This document shows, one piece after another, positions 16,160 to 24,322 of a stretch of DNA of 64,000 nt. Source of the stretch: Alteromonas sp. BL110 (GTDB taxonomy: Bacteria; Pseudomonadota; Gammaproteobacteria; Enterobacterales; Alteromonadaceae); assembly GCF_003443615.1 (NCBI RefSeq), contig NZ_CP031967.1, positions 496,001 through 560,000 of the forward strand. Direction: 5' to 3'. The first letter of the stretch is position 1; each line of letters begins with the position of its first letter. The translations under genes and the position numbers were made by a program. Below the pieces are notes generated by a model. It was not told the origin of the DNA, searched no databases, and saw only the letters and a program-made list of their open reading frames with translations.

Positions 16160-18010
16160 ATGGCTAAGTTCTATTCAAAGGCTTCATTGGCCTTAAGCGT
16201 AATTATTGGTTTAGGTACGAGTTCACATTTATATGCGGATGATGGCGTGACATGGGCAGACATTGAAAATGATGCCAAGACGCCTGAGAACGTGCTGATG
16301 TATGGTATGGGTCCTGAAGCTCAGCGTTACAGCGGACTTGATCAAATCAACAAAGAAAATGTACACATGCTATCTCCGGCTTGGGTGATGAGTTTTGGTG
16401 ATGAAAAGCAACGGGGTCAAGAGTCCCAGGCAATAGTGTACGACGGTATTGTCTATGTAACCGGTAGCTACTCCCGTATCTACGCCTATGAAGCAAAAAC
16501 AGGTAAGAAGTTGTGGGACTACGCCCACCGCCTACCAGAAGGGATTCGACCGTGTTGTGACGTGGTAAATCGCGGCGCAGCAATTTATGGTGACTTAGTC
16601 TTTTTCGGTACGCTGGATGCTGGCGTTGTTGCCCTTGACCGGCTAACGGGCAAAGTAAAATGGAAGAAGCGCTTTGAAGACTATCGTGCAGGCTACACCA
16701 TGACGGGAGCACCTACGATTGTTAAAGACCAAAAGTCAGGAAAGGTCATGCTTATTCACGGTTCATCAGGTGATGAGTTTGGTGTTGTAGGAAAACTGTT
16801 TGCACGCGATCCTGAAACAGGTGAAGAGATTTGGATGCGTCCATTTGTAGAAGGACACATGGGAAGATTAAATGGAAAAGACAGCACGCCTACCGGTGGT
16901 TCATACGAGGTGACAACGTGGCCGAAGGATGAAAACGGCGAAATGGTTGAGGCTTGGCACCACGGTGGTGGTGCACCATGGCAGAGTGCAAGCTTCGATG
17001 TTGAAACTAACACTATCATCATAGGTGCAGGTAACCCCGCTCCTTGGAATACATGGAAACGCACCGCCAAAGGCGGCGATCCGCGAGATTGGGATAACCT
17101 TTATACTTCCGGACAAGTGGGTGTAGATGCAACCACTGGTGAGGTTAAATGGTTCTATCAACATACACCTAACGACGCATGGGATTTCTCTGGCAACAAT
17201 GAACTTGTTCTATTTGACTATTACGATAATGGAAAGCTAATAAAAGCGACGGCTCATGCAGACAGAAATGGCTTTTTCTATGTAGTAAACAGACAAAACG
17301 GTGAATTCATCAGAGGCTTTCCCTTTGTAGATAACATTACGTGGGCCACACATATAGATCCTGACACGGGTCGCCCAGTTGAAGTAGACGGACAACGCCC
17401 ACCAATGCCTGAGCCGGGTGAAAAACGAGGAAAGTCAATAGAGGTATCGCCTCCATTCTTGGGCGGGAAGAACTGGAACCCGATGGCCTACAGCCAGAAT
17501 ACCGGCTGGTTCTATATGGGCGCAAACCACTGGAAAGAAGACTACTGGACCGAAGAAGTGACTTATAAGAAAGGTGCAGCTTACCTAGGACAGGGTTTTA
17601 GAATTAAGCGCATGTATGACGATCACGTAGGCGTACTTCGTGCCGTAGACCCCATTTCAGGTGAAATTAAATGGACGCATAAAGAAAAGCTCCCTATGTG
17701 GGCTGGGGTACTGGCGACGAAAGGCGGACTCATTATTACCGGAACGGGCGATGGCTATGTCAAAGCTTTCGATGAGGAAACCGGTGAAGAACTTTGGAAG
17801 TTCCAAACGGGCTCGGGCATCATTTCATGCCCTATCACCTGGGAAGAGGATGGTGAGCAATACATCGGCTTAGCGTCAGGGTATGGTGGTGCAGTACCGC
17901 TGTGGGGAGGAGATATGGCTGAACTTACCAAACCTGTCGCGCAAGGTGGTTCGTTCTGGGTATTTAAACTTCCTAATCACAATAAAAAGCAAAACCTAGC
18001 TAAACAATAG
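16160..18010 (+). CDS. PQQ-dependent (quinoprotein) alcohol dehydrogenase, calcium type
   Basis: A protein of 616 residues from the ATG at 16160, giving the signal peptide MAKFYSKASLALSVIIGLGT then SSHLYADD; in-frame upstream codons look non-coding. It is a periplasmic eight-bladed propeller with repeated W-docking motifs (AYEAKTGKKLWDY, ALDRLTGKVKWKK, AFDEETGEELWKF). PQQ-site residues are visible: the vicinal disulfide Cys132-Cys133, Glu206 in GSSGDEFG, Asn292 in GAGNPAPWN and the catalytic Asp342 in NDAWDFSGNNE. Position +2 from the catalytic Asp is Ser, not the Asp found in lanthanide-dependent XoxF/PedH, so a Ca2+ enzyme of the ExaA/PedE kind is expected, oxidising ethanol or other alcohols. 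No cytochrome c or pqq genes lie in the window. Confidence 0.92.
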   Translation: MAKFYSKASLALSVIIGLGTSSHLYADDGVTWADIENDAKTPENVLMYGMGPEAQRYSGLDQINKENVHMLSPAWVMSFGDEKQRGQESQAIVYDGIVYVTGSYSRIYAYEAKTGKKLWDYAHRLPEGIRPCCDVVNRGAAIYGDLVFFGTLDAGVVALDRLTGKVKWKKRFEDYRAGYTMTGAPTIVKDQKSGKVMLIHGSSGDEFGVVGKLFARDPETGEEIWMRPFVEGHMGRLNGKDSTPTGGSYEVTTWPKDENGEMVEAWHHGGGAPWQSASFDVETNTIIIGAGNPAPWNTWKRTAKGGDPRDWDNLYTSGQVGVDATTGEVKWFYQHTPNDAWDFSGNNELVLFDYYDNGKLIKATAHADRNGFFYVVNRQNGEFIRGFPFVDNITWATHIDPDTGRPVEVDGQRPPMPEPGEKRGKSIEVSPPFLGGKNWNPMAYSQNTGWFYMGANHWKEDYWTEEVTYKKGAAYLGQGFRIKRMYDDHVGVLRAVDPISGEIKWTHKEKLPMWAGVLATKGGLIITGTGDGYVKAFDEETGEELWKFQTGSGIISCPITWEEDGEQYIGLASGYGGAVPLWGGDMAELTKPVAQGGSFWVFKLPNHNKKQNLAKQ

Positions 18011-18033
18011 CTTTATCTTTGCAACAAACCCAA

Positions 18034-18060
18034 CCGAGAGGCGGTGAAAACGCCTCTTGG
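18034..18060 (+). terminator. Intercistronic hairpin between the dehydrogenase and pentapeptide genes
   Basis: CCGAGAGGCG (18034-18043) pairs with CGCCTCTTGG (18051-18060) over 10 bp with one G-U. No T tract follows; the ribosome-binding site of the next gene comes right after. It may be a partial terminator or an mRNA-stabilising element. Confidence 0.45.
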
Positions 18061-18075
18061 CATTAAGGAGCTCTC

Positions 18076-18744
18076 ATGCGCTTACGTTTTCAAGCAACCA
18101 AACAACTCCCCATATTATTAGTTGTCCTATATTCAGCAACTGCCAGTGCCATTCCCGATTTCGAAGATGACGTGAAAATTATCAACGGATGTGAAATAAA
18201 ACCAAAGACAGTGTGTAGCGATACAGACTTAAGCGGTGCTGATTTGAGCCATGCAAATTTGGACGGGGCAGTATTCACCAACGTTAAGTTCAACAAAACA
18301 GATTTAAGGCACGCCAACTTAAGCTATGCGACGTTTAAGAAAAGTAACCTAGATCACGCTGATTTAGCTACCGCCAACTTAAAACACGCAGATTTACGCA
18401 GCTCAAAAGTTCGCAATGCTAACTTAGAAGGCGTAGATGGCTGGGCGCTTTTCGGTCAAGGGGTTGATTTCACTAGCTCCAACTTTTCAGGTGCTAACTT
18501 GGACCAAGCGCGTTTATCAGGTGCGACAATGGTAAACACCAACTTACGTGCCGCACGCTTAGAGCGGGTTTGGATGAACAAAGCAAACTTTGAAGGTGCT
18601 TCACTGATTAACGCCAATATTCAGGAAGCAAAACTGAACGATGCTAGTTTGTACAGAGCAAATCTGACCGGTACGCGCATTCATTACGCTACATTTCAAG
18701 GCACGTTTATGGATGAATGCATAAATTGCCCTACTGATTGGTGA
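18076..18744 (+). CDS. Secreted pentapeptide-repeat protein
   Basis: A protein of 222 residues with a signal peptide (MRLRFQATKQLPILLVVLYS, then ATASA) and a mature part built from A(D/N)LxX repeats, for example LSGADLSHANLDGAVF, LRHANLSYATF and LTGTRIHYATF, from about residue 50 to 215. These should fold as a right-handed quadrilateral beta-helix. Two Cys in the short N-terminal region and two near the C-terminus (ECINCPTDW) may form disulfides. AAGGAG lies 7 bases before the ATG. It directly follows the quinoprotein dehydrogenase gene. Pentapeptide-repeat genes accompany PQQ-dehydrogenase genes in pseudomonads as I recall, so a role in that system is possible, but the function is unknown. 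Confidence 0.85.
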   Translation: MRLRFQATKQLPILLVVLYSATASAIPDFEDDVKIINGCEIKPKTVCSDTDLSGADLSHANLDGAVFTNVKFNKTDLRHANLSYATFKKSNLDHADLATANLKHADLRSSKVRNANLEGVDGWALFGQGVDFTSSNFSGANLDQARLSGATMVNTNLRAARLERVWMNKANFEGASLINANIQEAKLNDASLYRANLTGTRIHYATFQGTFMDECINCPTDW

Positions 18745-18756
18745 TTTTTTATGGCA

Positions 18757-20289
18757 TTAGGAAGATTGCGTCAAAAAATGTGAAATAATATCTCTGGTTT
18801 CAATTGGGTCAATCACCGCGTCAATTTCTAGTACCGATGCAACTTCTATCGCCTTACCTTTCTCATAAGCCAATTGAACCAATTTCTCAAAATGCTGAAG
18901 CCTTTCCGCTTCGCCTTTGATTTGAGCTAGCTCTTCCTTAAACCCTAACTTCACTGCCCCCTCTAACCCCATGGCCCCAAACTCACCAGTAGGCCAAGAT
19001 ACGGTATAATCAGGCTTAGATGTACTGCCACCAAGCATCGCTTGCGCGCCTAGCCCGTAGCACTTCCTCAAAACTACCGCGACAAACGGAACACTTAAAC
19101 GAGCGCCTGCAACAAAAAGCTTATTTAATCGCCTCACAGCTCCTTGTTTCTCGTGCTCAGGCCCAACCATAAAGCCAGGTGTATCACACAAGCTCACCAC
19201 AGGTATTTGAAAAGCTTCACACATATCAAGAAACTCCGCGGCTTTTTCTGCCGCATCAACGTCGATTGCCCCACCGAGTACTCTACAATCATTTGCAAAG
19301 AGCCCTACAGCTTTACCATTGAATCGACAAAAGCCCGTAATGATTGCACGGCCGTATTGTGCTTTTAATTCAATAAAAGAGTCTTTATCAACCAATGTAT
19401 TAACGATGTTACGCACTTCATAACTATAGCGTCTATCATCTGGTAATAAGCTAAAAATATCGTCTTGAGAGTAGCTTTGCTGAGGCTTTATTTCCCCTTG
19501 AAAAAAACTCAAACAAAATTTTGCCACCTCGACAGCGTGATTTTCATCCTTAGCAACAATATCGACCACGCCATTTCGCGCCTGAGATGCGACAGGTCCT
19601 ATATCTTGTGGCGCATATTTACCAAGCCCCCCACCTTCAATCATTGAAGGCCCAGCCATACCTATCGATGAGTTTGCTGTCGCTATGGTTATATCAGCGG
19701 CACCAAATAGTGCCGCATTGCCAGCAAAGCAGTAGCCGTTATTTACCGCTATTCTAGGTACTACTCCTGAAAGTCCCGCCCATGAAGAAAAAGACTTACA
19801 CTGTAACCCTGAGTTGACCGTTGTGACGTCAGTATCACCAGGTCGCCCGCCCCCCCCTTCCGTAAACATAATTACGGGCAAAGACTTTTGCTTCGCCACG
19901 TCAAATATACGGTCTAACTTTAGGTGATGGAAGTACCCCTGAGTGCCAGCTAGAACACTGTAGTCGTTGACAATAATTGCAGCCGCGCTCTGTTGTTTTG
20001 TAAAAAAGCCTTCATTGACACACCCCACCCCCGTAATTACGCCATCTGCTGCCGTAGTTGATTTTAACGACTCATAACCTCTACGCTGGCGCTGAGCCGC
20101 TACTGCATATTGACCATACTCTTGAAATGTTTTTGGGTCACAGAGAAGTGAAAGGTTTTCCCTTGCACTATTAAAGCCTTTACTTTTTCGTTTCTGATAC
20201 AGCTCGGTACGCATGTGATCTAGGGTAGATTGAGACCTTTCGTGCGCCTGTGCGAGTGCATTTTTTTTGTAACTTTTTTCACTACTCAT
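18757..20289 (-). CDS. Acyl-CoA carboxylase carboxyltransferase (beta) subunit, orphan
   Basis: A protein of 510 residues from the ATG at 20289 (AGG about 10 bases upstream); an upstream in-frame TTG at 20310 is less likely. It has both halves of the carboxyltransferase fold: an N-terminal crotonase-like part with GVINEGFFTKQQSA-type and MFTEGGGGRPGD segments, and a C-terminal part with VSLCDTPGFMVGPEHEKQGAVRR and RKCYGLGAQAMLGG. Such subunits transfer CO2 from biotin to acetyl-, propionyl- or methylcrotonyl-CoA. No biotin carboxylase/BCCP subunit is adjacent, so the partner must be encoded elsewhere. The substrate is not assignable. Confidence 0.85.
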   Translation of the reverse strand: MSSEKSYKKNALAQAHERSQSTLDHMRTELYQKRKSKGFNSARENLSLLCDPKTFQEYGQYAVAAQRQRRGYESLKSTTAADGVITGVGCVNEGFFTKQQSAAAIIVNDYSVLAGTQGYFHHLKLDRIFDVAKQKSLPVIMFTEGGGGRPGDTDVTTVNSGLQCKSFSSWAGLSGVVPRIAVNNGYCFAGNAALFGAADITIATANSSIGMAGPSMIEGGGLGKYAPQDIGPVASQARNGVVDIVAKDENHAVEVAKFCLSFFQGEIKPQQSYSQDDIFSLLPDDRRYSYEVRNIVNTLVDKDSFIELKAQYGRAIITGFCRFNGKAVGLFANDCRVLGGAIDVDAAEKAAEFLDMCEAFQIPVVSLCDTPGFMVGPEHEKQGAVRRLNKLFVAGARLSVPFVAVVLRKCYGLGAQAMLGGSTSKPDYTVSWPTGEFGAMGLEGAVKLGFKEELAQIKGEAERLQHFEKLVQLAYEKGKAIEVASVLEIDAVIDPIETRDIISHFLTQSS

Positions 20290-20864
20290 TAAACAGGTGC
20301 CTCTATCCAAAAATTATTCGCTTTACTAGCTCTATAAATATCAGCATAAAGACATCCCTACCATTTATTGCTGTTATAGACGTCTCTCATATTTTTTTAT
20401 ACGCGAATTTTTTAGTAGCCCCTATTGGGAAGGGGTAGTTATTGCGGGAATCGCTTATAGCACATTCTCGGGAAGTGATGTGAAAGCTGCCGAGATTTAT
20501 ATTTCCGTTTAAGAGTTATAAGCGCATATAAAATGCAGTGTTGTACCACCCAGAATCAGGCTGCATCAGTTTGCGCTATCTACATCAATATTAGCTGTTT
20601 TATTCGTTCACCGACAGGATATTAAAAGTACAACTTAGTATGCCTAAATATTCTTAACATACTCTATGAATTGGCTAATTATTTGAATCCCCCATCTCTC
20701 CGCCACCGTTAAAAAACTTTACAAGTCTAGACCAACCTCCTCGCATATGACGCTATCCTAAAGAAAAATAAGCAATATTTCACATGCACCAAAATTGCTT
20801 ATTGGGCCGCGGACGTGAATTTTCATCACTGTCTAGAAGTACACAGGATAATAAAGGAATAAAT
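20290..20864. other. Intergenic region upstream of the carboxyltransferase and PEP-CTERM genes
   Basis: 575 bp, AT-rich, between divergent genes. A plus-strand frame is open from 20330 to a TAA at 20510-20512 but has no start codon, and I cannot match its translation to any family. A 10-bp inverted repeat lies at 20767-20803. Otherwise nothing recognisable. Confidence 0.5.
20767..20803. repeat. 10-bp inverted repeat upstream of the PEP-CTERM gene
   Basis: AATAAGCAAT (20767-20776) and ATTGCTTATT (20794-20803) form perfect arms with a 17-base spacer, about 60 bp before the GTG at 20865. It may be an operator or an RNA hairpin. Confidence 0.5.
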
Positions 20865-21629
20865 GTGAGAAACAGGAAATTAAATAGTATTTTATGCGGT
20901 GTTGGACTTTGTATGAGCTAAATGTCTCAAGCTGCACTGGTTGATTTAAGTTCATGGACAGCGGAAGGGGCCGGGAGTTGGACTTTACAATCAGGTAACG
21001 ATACTGTCTATCAGTCAACAAACGGTGACCCCACTGTATTTTTTAGTGGTATCGATAGTCAAGGGCTGTCCTTATCGGGTGAAATAACAGTAAGAACCAC
21101 ATCAGATGATGATTTCATCGGTTTTGTGCTCGGTTATAATGCAGGAGATATTAATAATTCTAACGCCGATTACCTTTTAATAGATTGGAAACAAAGTAAT
21201 CAGCAGTGGTTTGGAGGAACAGCGAACGCTGGTCTAGCTATCTCTCGTGTTACTGGTGCCATAGACCTACCAACATTTTGGCAACATGAAAGTACGTCAG
21301 GATTTCAAGAGTTACAAAGAGGCCCAACACTAGGAAGTACCGGCTGGAATGACAATACAACCTATTCAATTGATTTAGTATTTACATCCTCGATGGTTCA
21401 AGTTTTTGTAGACGAAGAACTGGAATTAAGTGTTTCTGGCAACTTTGCCAATGGTTCATTTGGTTTTTACAATTATAGTCAGTCTGACGTGCTTTACGCT
21501 GGTATTACCGAAGATATCGCATCTGCTCCAACGAACGTAAATGGACCTACATCGTTAGGAATTTTTGCGCTAAGTAGTCTTGGTTTGTTAGGTTTCAGAC
21601 GTCGCAGACAAGTCATTAGTCGTGGTTAA
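20865..21629 (+). pseudogene. PEP-CTERM-like surface protein with in-frame stop in its signal peptide
   Basis: The long frame from the ATG at 20922 (235 residues) starts MSQAALVDLSSW, which looks like the end of a signal peptide. In the same frame upstream, from a GTG at 20865 preceded by AAAGGA, codons read MRNRKLNSILCGVGLCMS and then TAA at 20919-20921. Basic n-region, hydrophobic h-region and QAA cleavage region are thus split by one stop codon, easily explained by TTA (Leu) to TAA. The mature part is a beta-rich domain of the kind in secreted thrombospondin C-terminal-like or lectin-like proteins. The C-terminus SLGIFALSSLGLLGFRRRRQ is a PEP-CTERM-type sorting tail with the PEP itself replaced. 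Without the signal the product would not be exported, so the gene is probably inactivated, unless readthrough occurs or the sequence has an error. Confidence 0.75.
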
Positions 21630-21670
21630 GATATTTATTATTTGTAGACTTTGCTAATTTAAAGGTTCGA

Positions 21671-21699
21671 TGCTAGTCGGTTATGCCGACTAGCACTTT
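21671..21699 (+). terminator. Rho-independent terminator after the PEP-CTERM gene
   Basis: TGCTAGTCGG (21671-21680) and CCGACTAGCA (21686-21695) form a 10-bp stem with a 5-base loop, followed by CTTTT. Confidence 0.8.
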
Positions 21700-21787
21700 T
21701 AGTGTAATTTCATTATTTAAATTCCACTGAACAAACATATTTAAGGCTCTAAGAACCTTATCAGCGTTCGTTAGGCAGTCTAGTAAC

Positions 21788-22354
21788 TTATATTACCTTT
21801 CTGGCCAACTCAGCAGTTTCTTTACCTAAATTCTTAAGCTGCTTAATGGTTTTTTCATCCGTAATTACGCTATCTTCCATAAGTGTATTGACCTTCGCAA
21901 TAGCCTTTTGATTTGGCAGCACCATAGTACCAAGGTTTTCAAGTAACATTCTTAGTACCACCAGCACACGCATACCGCCTAGCCCACCCGCTGACGCGGC
22001 CATAATACCAGCCACTTTACCGCGATATGCCTGTAATGGCTTTTCACCTTCCCCCATGCGTGATGCCCAATCGATAGCATTTTTTAGCAGTGCTGGGTAG
22101 CTAGAGTTGTATTCTGGTGAGGCAATAAGAAAACCATCATGACTCATTAGCAATTCTTTGAACGCCTGTGCTTTTTCCGGCATGCCAAACTCGGCTTCCT
22201 CATTTTCGTTAAACAGTGGCATTTGAAAATCGGCTAGATCTATAACGGTAACCTCTGCGCCAGCCTCGCGGGCGCCTTCAGCAGCGATGTTAACAATAGC
22301 TTGGTTAAACGAACCTTTGCGAGTACTACCTGCAAATGCAAGGATCTTAGTCAT
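21788..22354 (-). CDS. NADPH-dependent FMN reductase family protein
   Basis: A protein of 188 residues with the flavodoxin-like fold of the FMN_red family. AGSTRKGSFNQAI at residues 8-20 is the phosphate-binding loop for FMN, SPEYNSSYPALLKNAIDWASR (about 79-99) is the typical flavin-contacting segment, and AASAGGLGGMR follows. Such enzymes reduce FMN, quinones, azo compounds or chromate with NAD(P)H; the physiological role here is not known. ATG at 22354. It lies between argS and the PEP-CTERM gene and is probably transcribed alone, since argS ends in a strong terminator. Confidence 0.9.
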   Translation of the reverse strand: MTKILAFAGSTRKGSFNQAIVNIAAEGAREAGAEVTVIDLADFQMPLFNENEEAEFGMPEKAQAFKELLMSHDGFLIASPEYNSSYPALLKNAIDWASRMGEGEKPLQAYRGKVAGIMAASAGGLGGMRVLVVLRMLLENLGTMVLPNQKAIAKVNTLMEDSVITDEKTIKQLKNLGKETAELARKVI

Positions 22355-22496
22355 TAGATTTTCCTGTCTTTATTTTGAGTTATATTTTTGTAGTTTCCGA
22401 CTTTTAAGCATTCAGCGCCTTTTCCTGTTCTGAATAAACGATAAAAGTAAATGTTTGCACTGATGAACTGTAGCTTTAGCCGTTTGCGTTAAGCAT

Positions 22497-22526
22497 AAAA
22501 AAAGGCTGACAATCTATGTCAGCCTT
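22497..22526 (-). terminator. Rho-independent terminator of argS
   Basis: On the minus strand AAGGCTGACA (22526-22517) pairs with TGTCAGCCTT (22511-22502), 10 bp with a 5-base loop, followed by a run of T. It sits 34 bp after the argS stop. Confidence 0.9.
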
Positions 22527-22559
22527 CTCAATATCAATAACTATGTTGTACCGCGAACG

Positions 22560-24290
22560 CTACATTTTTTCTAGTGTCTCGATGCCAAGTAGGGTTAAAC
22601 CCTGCTCTAGGGTTTTGGCAACCAAAGCTGACAGTGCTAAACGACTGTCGCGTACAGTTGGCTCGATACCGTCTTTTAACATTGGACAAGCTTCGTAGAA
22701 CGTCATGAACGCTGAAGCCACATCGTATAGATACGTACACAATACATGAGGTGTCGCTTCACGAGATACTGTGCCAATAACCTCTTCAAACTGCATAAGT
22801 AACACAGCTAACGTGTGCTCTTGTTTCTCAAGTATATTGATATCTACCGGCATAGTTGCCATATCCACACCCGCTTTTCTGAACAAGCTTTTCACACGGG
22901 TATAGGCATATTGAAGGTATGGCGCAGTATTACCTTCAAAGCTTAGCATTGAGTCCCAGTTAAACATGTAATCAGTTGTGCGGTTTTTAGATAGGTCAGC
23001 GTATTTTACGGCGCCAATACCTACCTTGCGGGCAACCTCTTTAAGCTCTTCTTCACTTAAATCGTTGTCGCGTTCAGCAATTAACTTACCTGCACGTTCA
23101 ACCGCTTCATCAAGTAACTCAACCAATTTAACCGTACCGCCAGTACGGGTTTTAAATGGCTTGCCATCGTTTCCTAGCATCATGCCAAATGGACAATGCT
23201 CATAAGTTTGCTCTTCTTTCATGAAGCCTGCTTTGCGGCCTACAATTTCAGTTTGCTTGAAGTGCAGGGCTTGGCGAGCATCTGTAAGAATAAGCGTACG
23301 GTCGGCATTTAGCTTGCCGCTGCGATAGCGCATTGCCGCGAGGTCAGTAGTTGCGTAAAGATAGCCACCACCCGACTTCTGAACGATATAAACAGCTGGG
23401 TTACCTTCCTTATCGGCAAGCTCAGGAATAAACACGACCTGCGCGCCTTGGTCTTCAACCGCAATACCTTTTTCTCTAAGGTCGCTTATCACATTAGCTA
23501 GGTCGTGGTTGTACGCAGACTCCCCCATAATATCTTTACGGGTAAGGCTTACGTTTAGCTTGGCGTAAACTTCTTCAGAGTGAGCGATAGACACGTCAAT
23601 GAACTTTTCCCACAGCGCCAGACACTGAGCATCACCACCTTGTAGCTTAACTACATATTCACGAGCGCGGTCGGCAAAGCCTTCTTCTTCATCGAAACGT
23701 ACTTTGGCTTCGCGATAAAAGTCTTCAAGGTCAGACAGCGCAGTTTCTGCCACTTCCTCTTGAAGCTTGTCTGATAGGTGCGCCAGCAGCATGCCGAACT
23801 GGGTGCCCCAATCGCCCATGTGGTTTTGACGAATTACGTTGTGACCCAAGAACTCAAGTACTTTAACTACAGCGTCGCCAATAATGGTTGTACGCAGGTG
23901 ACCCACGTGCATCTCTTTGGCTAGGTTTGGCGATGAATAGTCTACAACGATGTTCTGTTCTTTTGACTTAGCGATACCCAAACGCGGATCGGTTAACGAC
24001 AGCTCACACTGGTTAGATAGCCAATCGTCGTTTAGGTGTACGTTGATAAAGCCAGGTCCAGCCACTTCTAGTTTACTCGCTATATCATCAAGCTTTACAG
24101 TCTCGACAATCTTCTCTGCAATATCTCGAGGCTTTTGCTTTAGCTGCTTGGCAAGGGCCATAGCGCCATTGAACTGGTATTCACCAAACTCGGGGCGTGC
24201 ACTGCGCGAAACTGGCACTGGCGCATTTTCTACGCCCATTTCTTGTAGCGCTTCAGTGAAACGGTTAACTAATAGTGCATGTATGTTCAT
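22560..24290 (-). CDS. argS: Arginyl-tRNA synthetase
   Basis: A protein of 576 residues, almost the same length as E. coli ArgRS (577). The N-terminal Add-1 domain is followed by the class I HIGH motif as HVGHLRTTIIGD (about residues 130-140) in the context SSPNLAKEMHVGHLR. The KMSKS loop is degenerate, as usual in ArgRS. The C-terminal DALR anticodon-binding domain begins around residue 455 (NTAPYLQYAYTRVKSLFRKA) and the protein ends TLLGIETLEKM. It charges tRNA-Arg. It lies 32 bp after prfC on the same strand and may share its transcript, ending at the terminator 22497-22526. Confidence 0.97.
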   Translation of the reverse strand: MNIHALLVNRFTEALQEMGVENAPVPVSRSARPEFGEYQFNGAMALAKQLKQKPRDIAEKIVETVKLDDIASKLEVAGPGFINVHLNDDWLSNQCELSLTDPRLGIAKSKEQNIVVDYSSPNLAKEMHVGHLRTTIIGDAVVKVLEFLGHNVIRQNHMGDWGTQFGMLLAHLSDKLQEEVAETALSDLEDFYREAKVRFDEEEGFADRAREYVVKLQGGDAQCLALWEKFIDVSIAHSEEVYAKLNVSLTRKDIMGESAYNHDLANVISDLREKGIAVEDQGAQVVFIPELADKEGNPAVYIVQKSGGGYLYATTDLAAMRYRSGKLNADRTLILTDARQALHFKQTEIVGRKAGFMKEEQTYEHCPFGMMLGNDGKPFKTRTGGTVKLVELLDEAVERAGKLIAERDNDLSEEELKEVARKVGIGAVKYADLSKNRTTDYMFNWDSMLSFEGNTAPYLQYAYTRVKSLFRKAGVDMATMPVDINILEKQEHTLAVLLMQFEEVIGTVSREATPHVLCTYLYDVASAFMTFYEACPMLKDGIEPTVRDSRLALSALVAKTLEQGLTLLGIETLEKM

Positions 24291-24322
24291 AATGTATATT
24301 GTCTTTAATTAATTTTTCTAGC

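Noticed and set aside
20330..20512. A 61-codon plus-strand open stretch in the intergenic region
   Set aside because: No start codon, AT-rich, and its translation matches nothing I recognise; could be chance.
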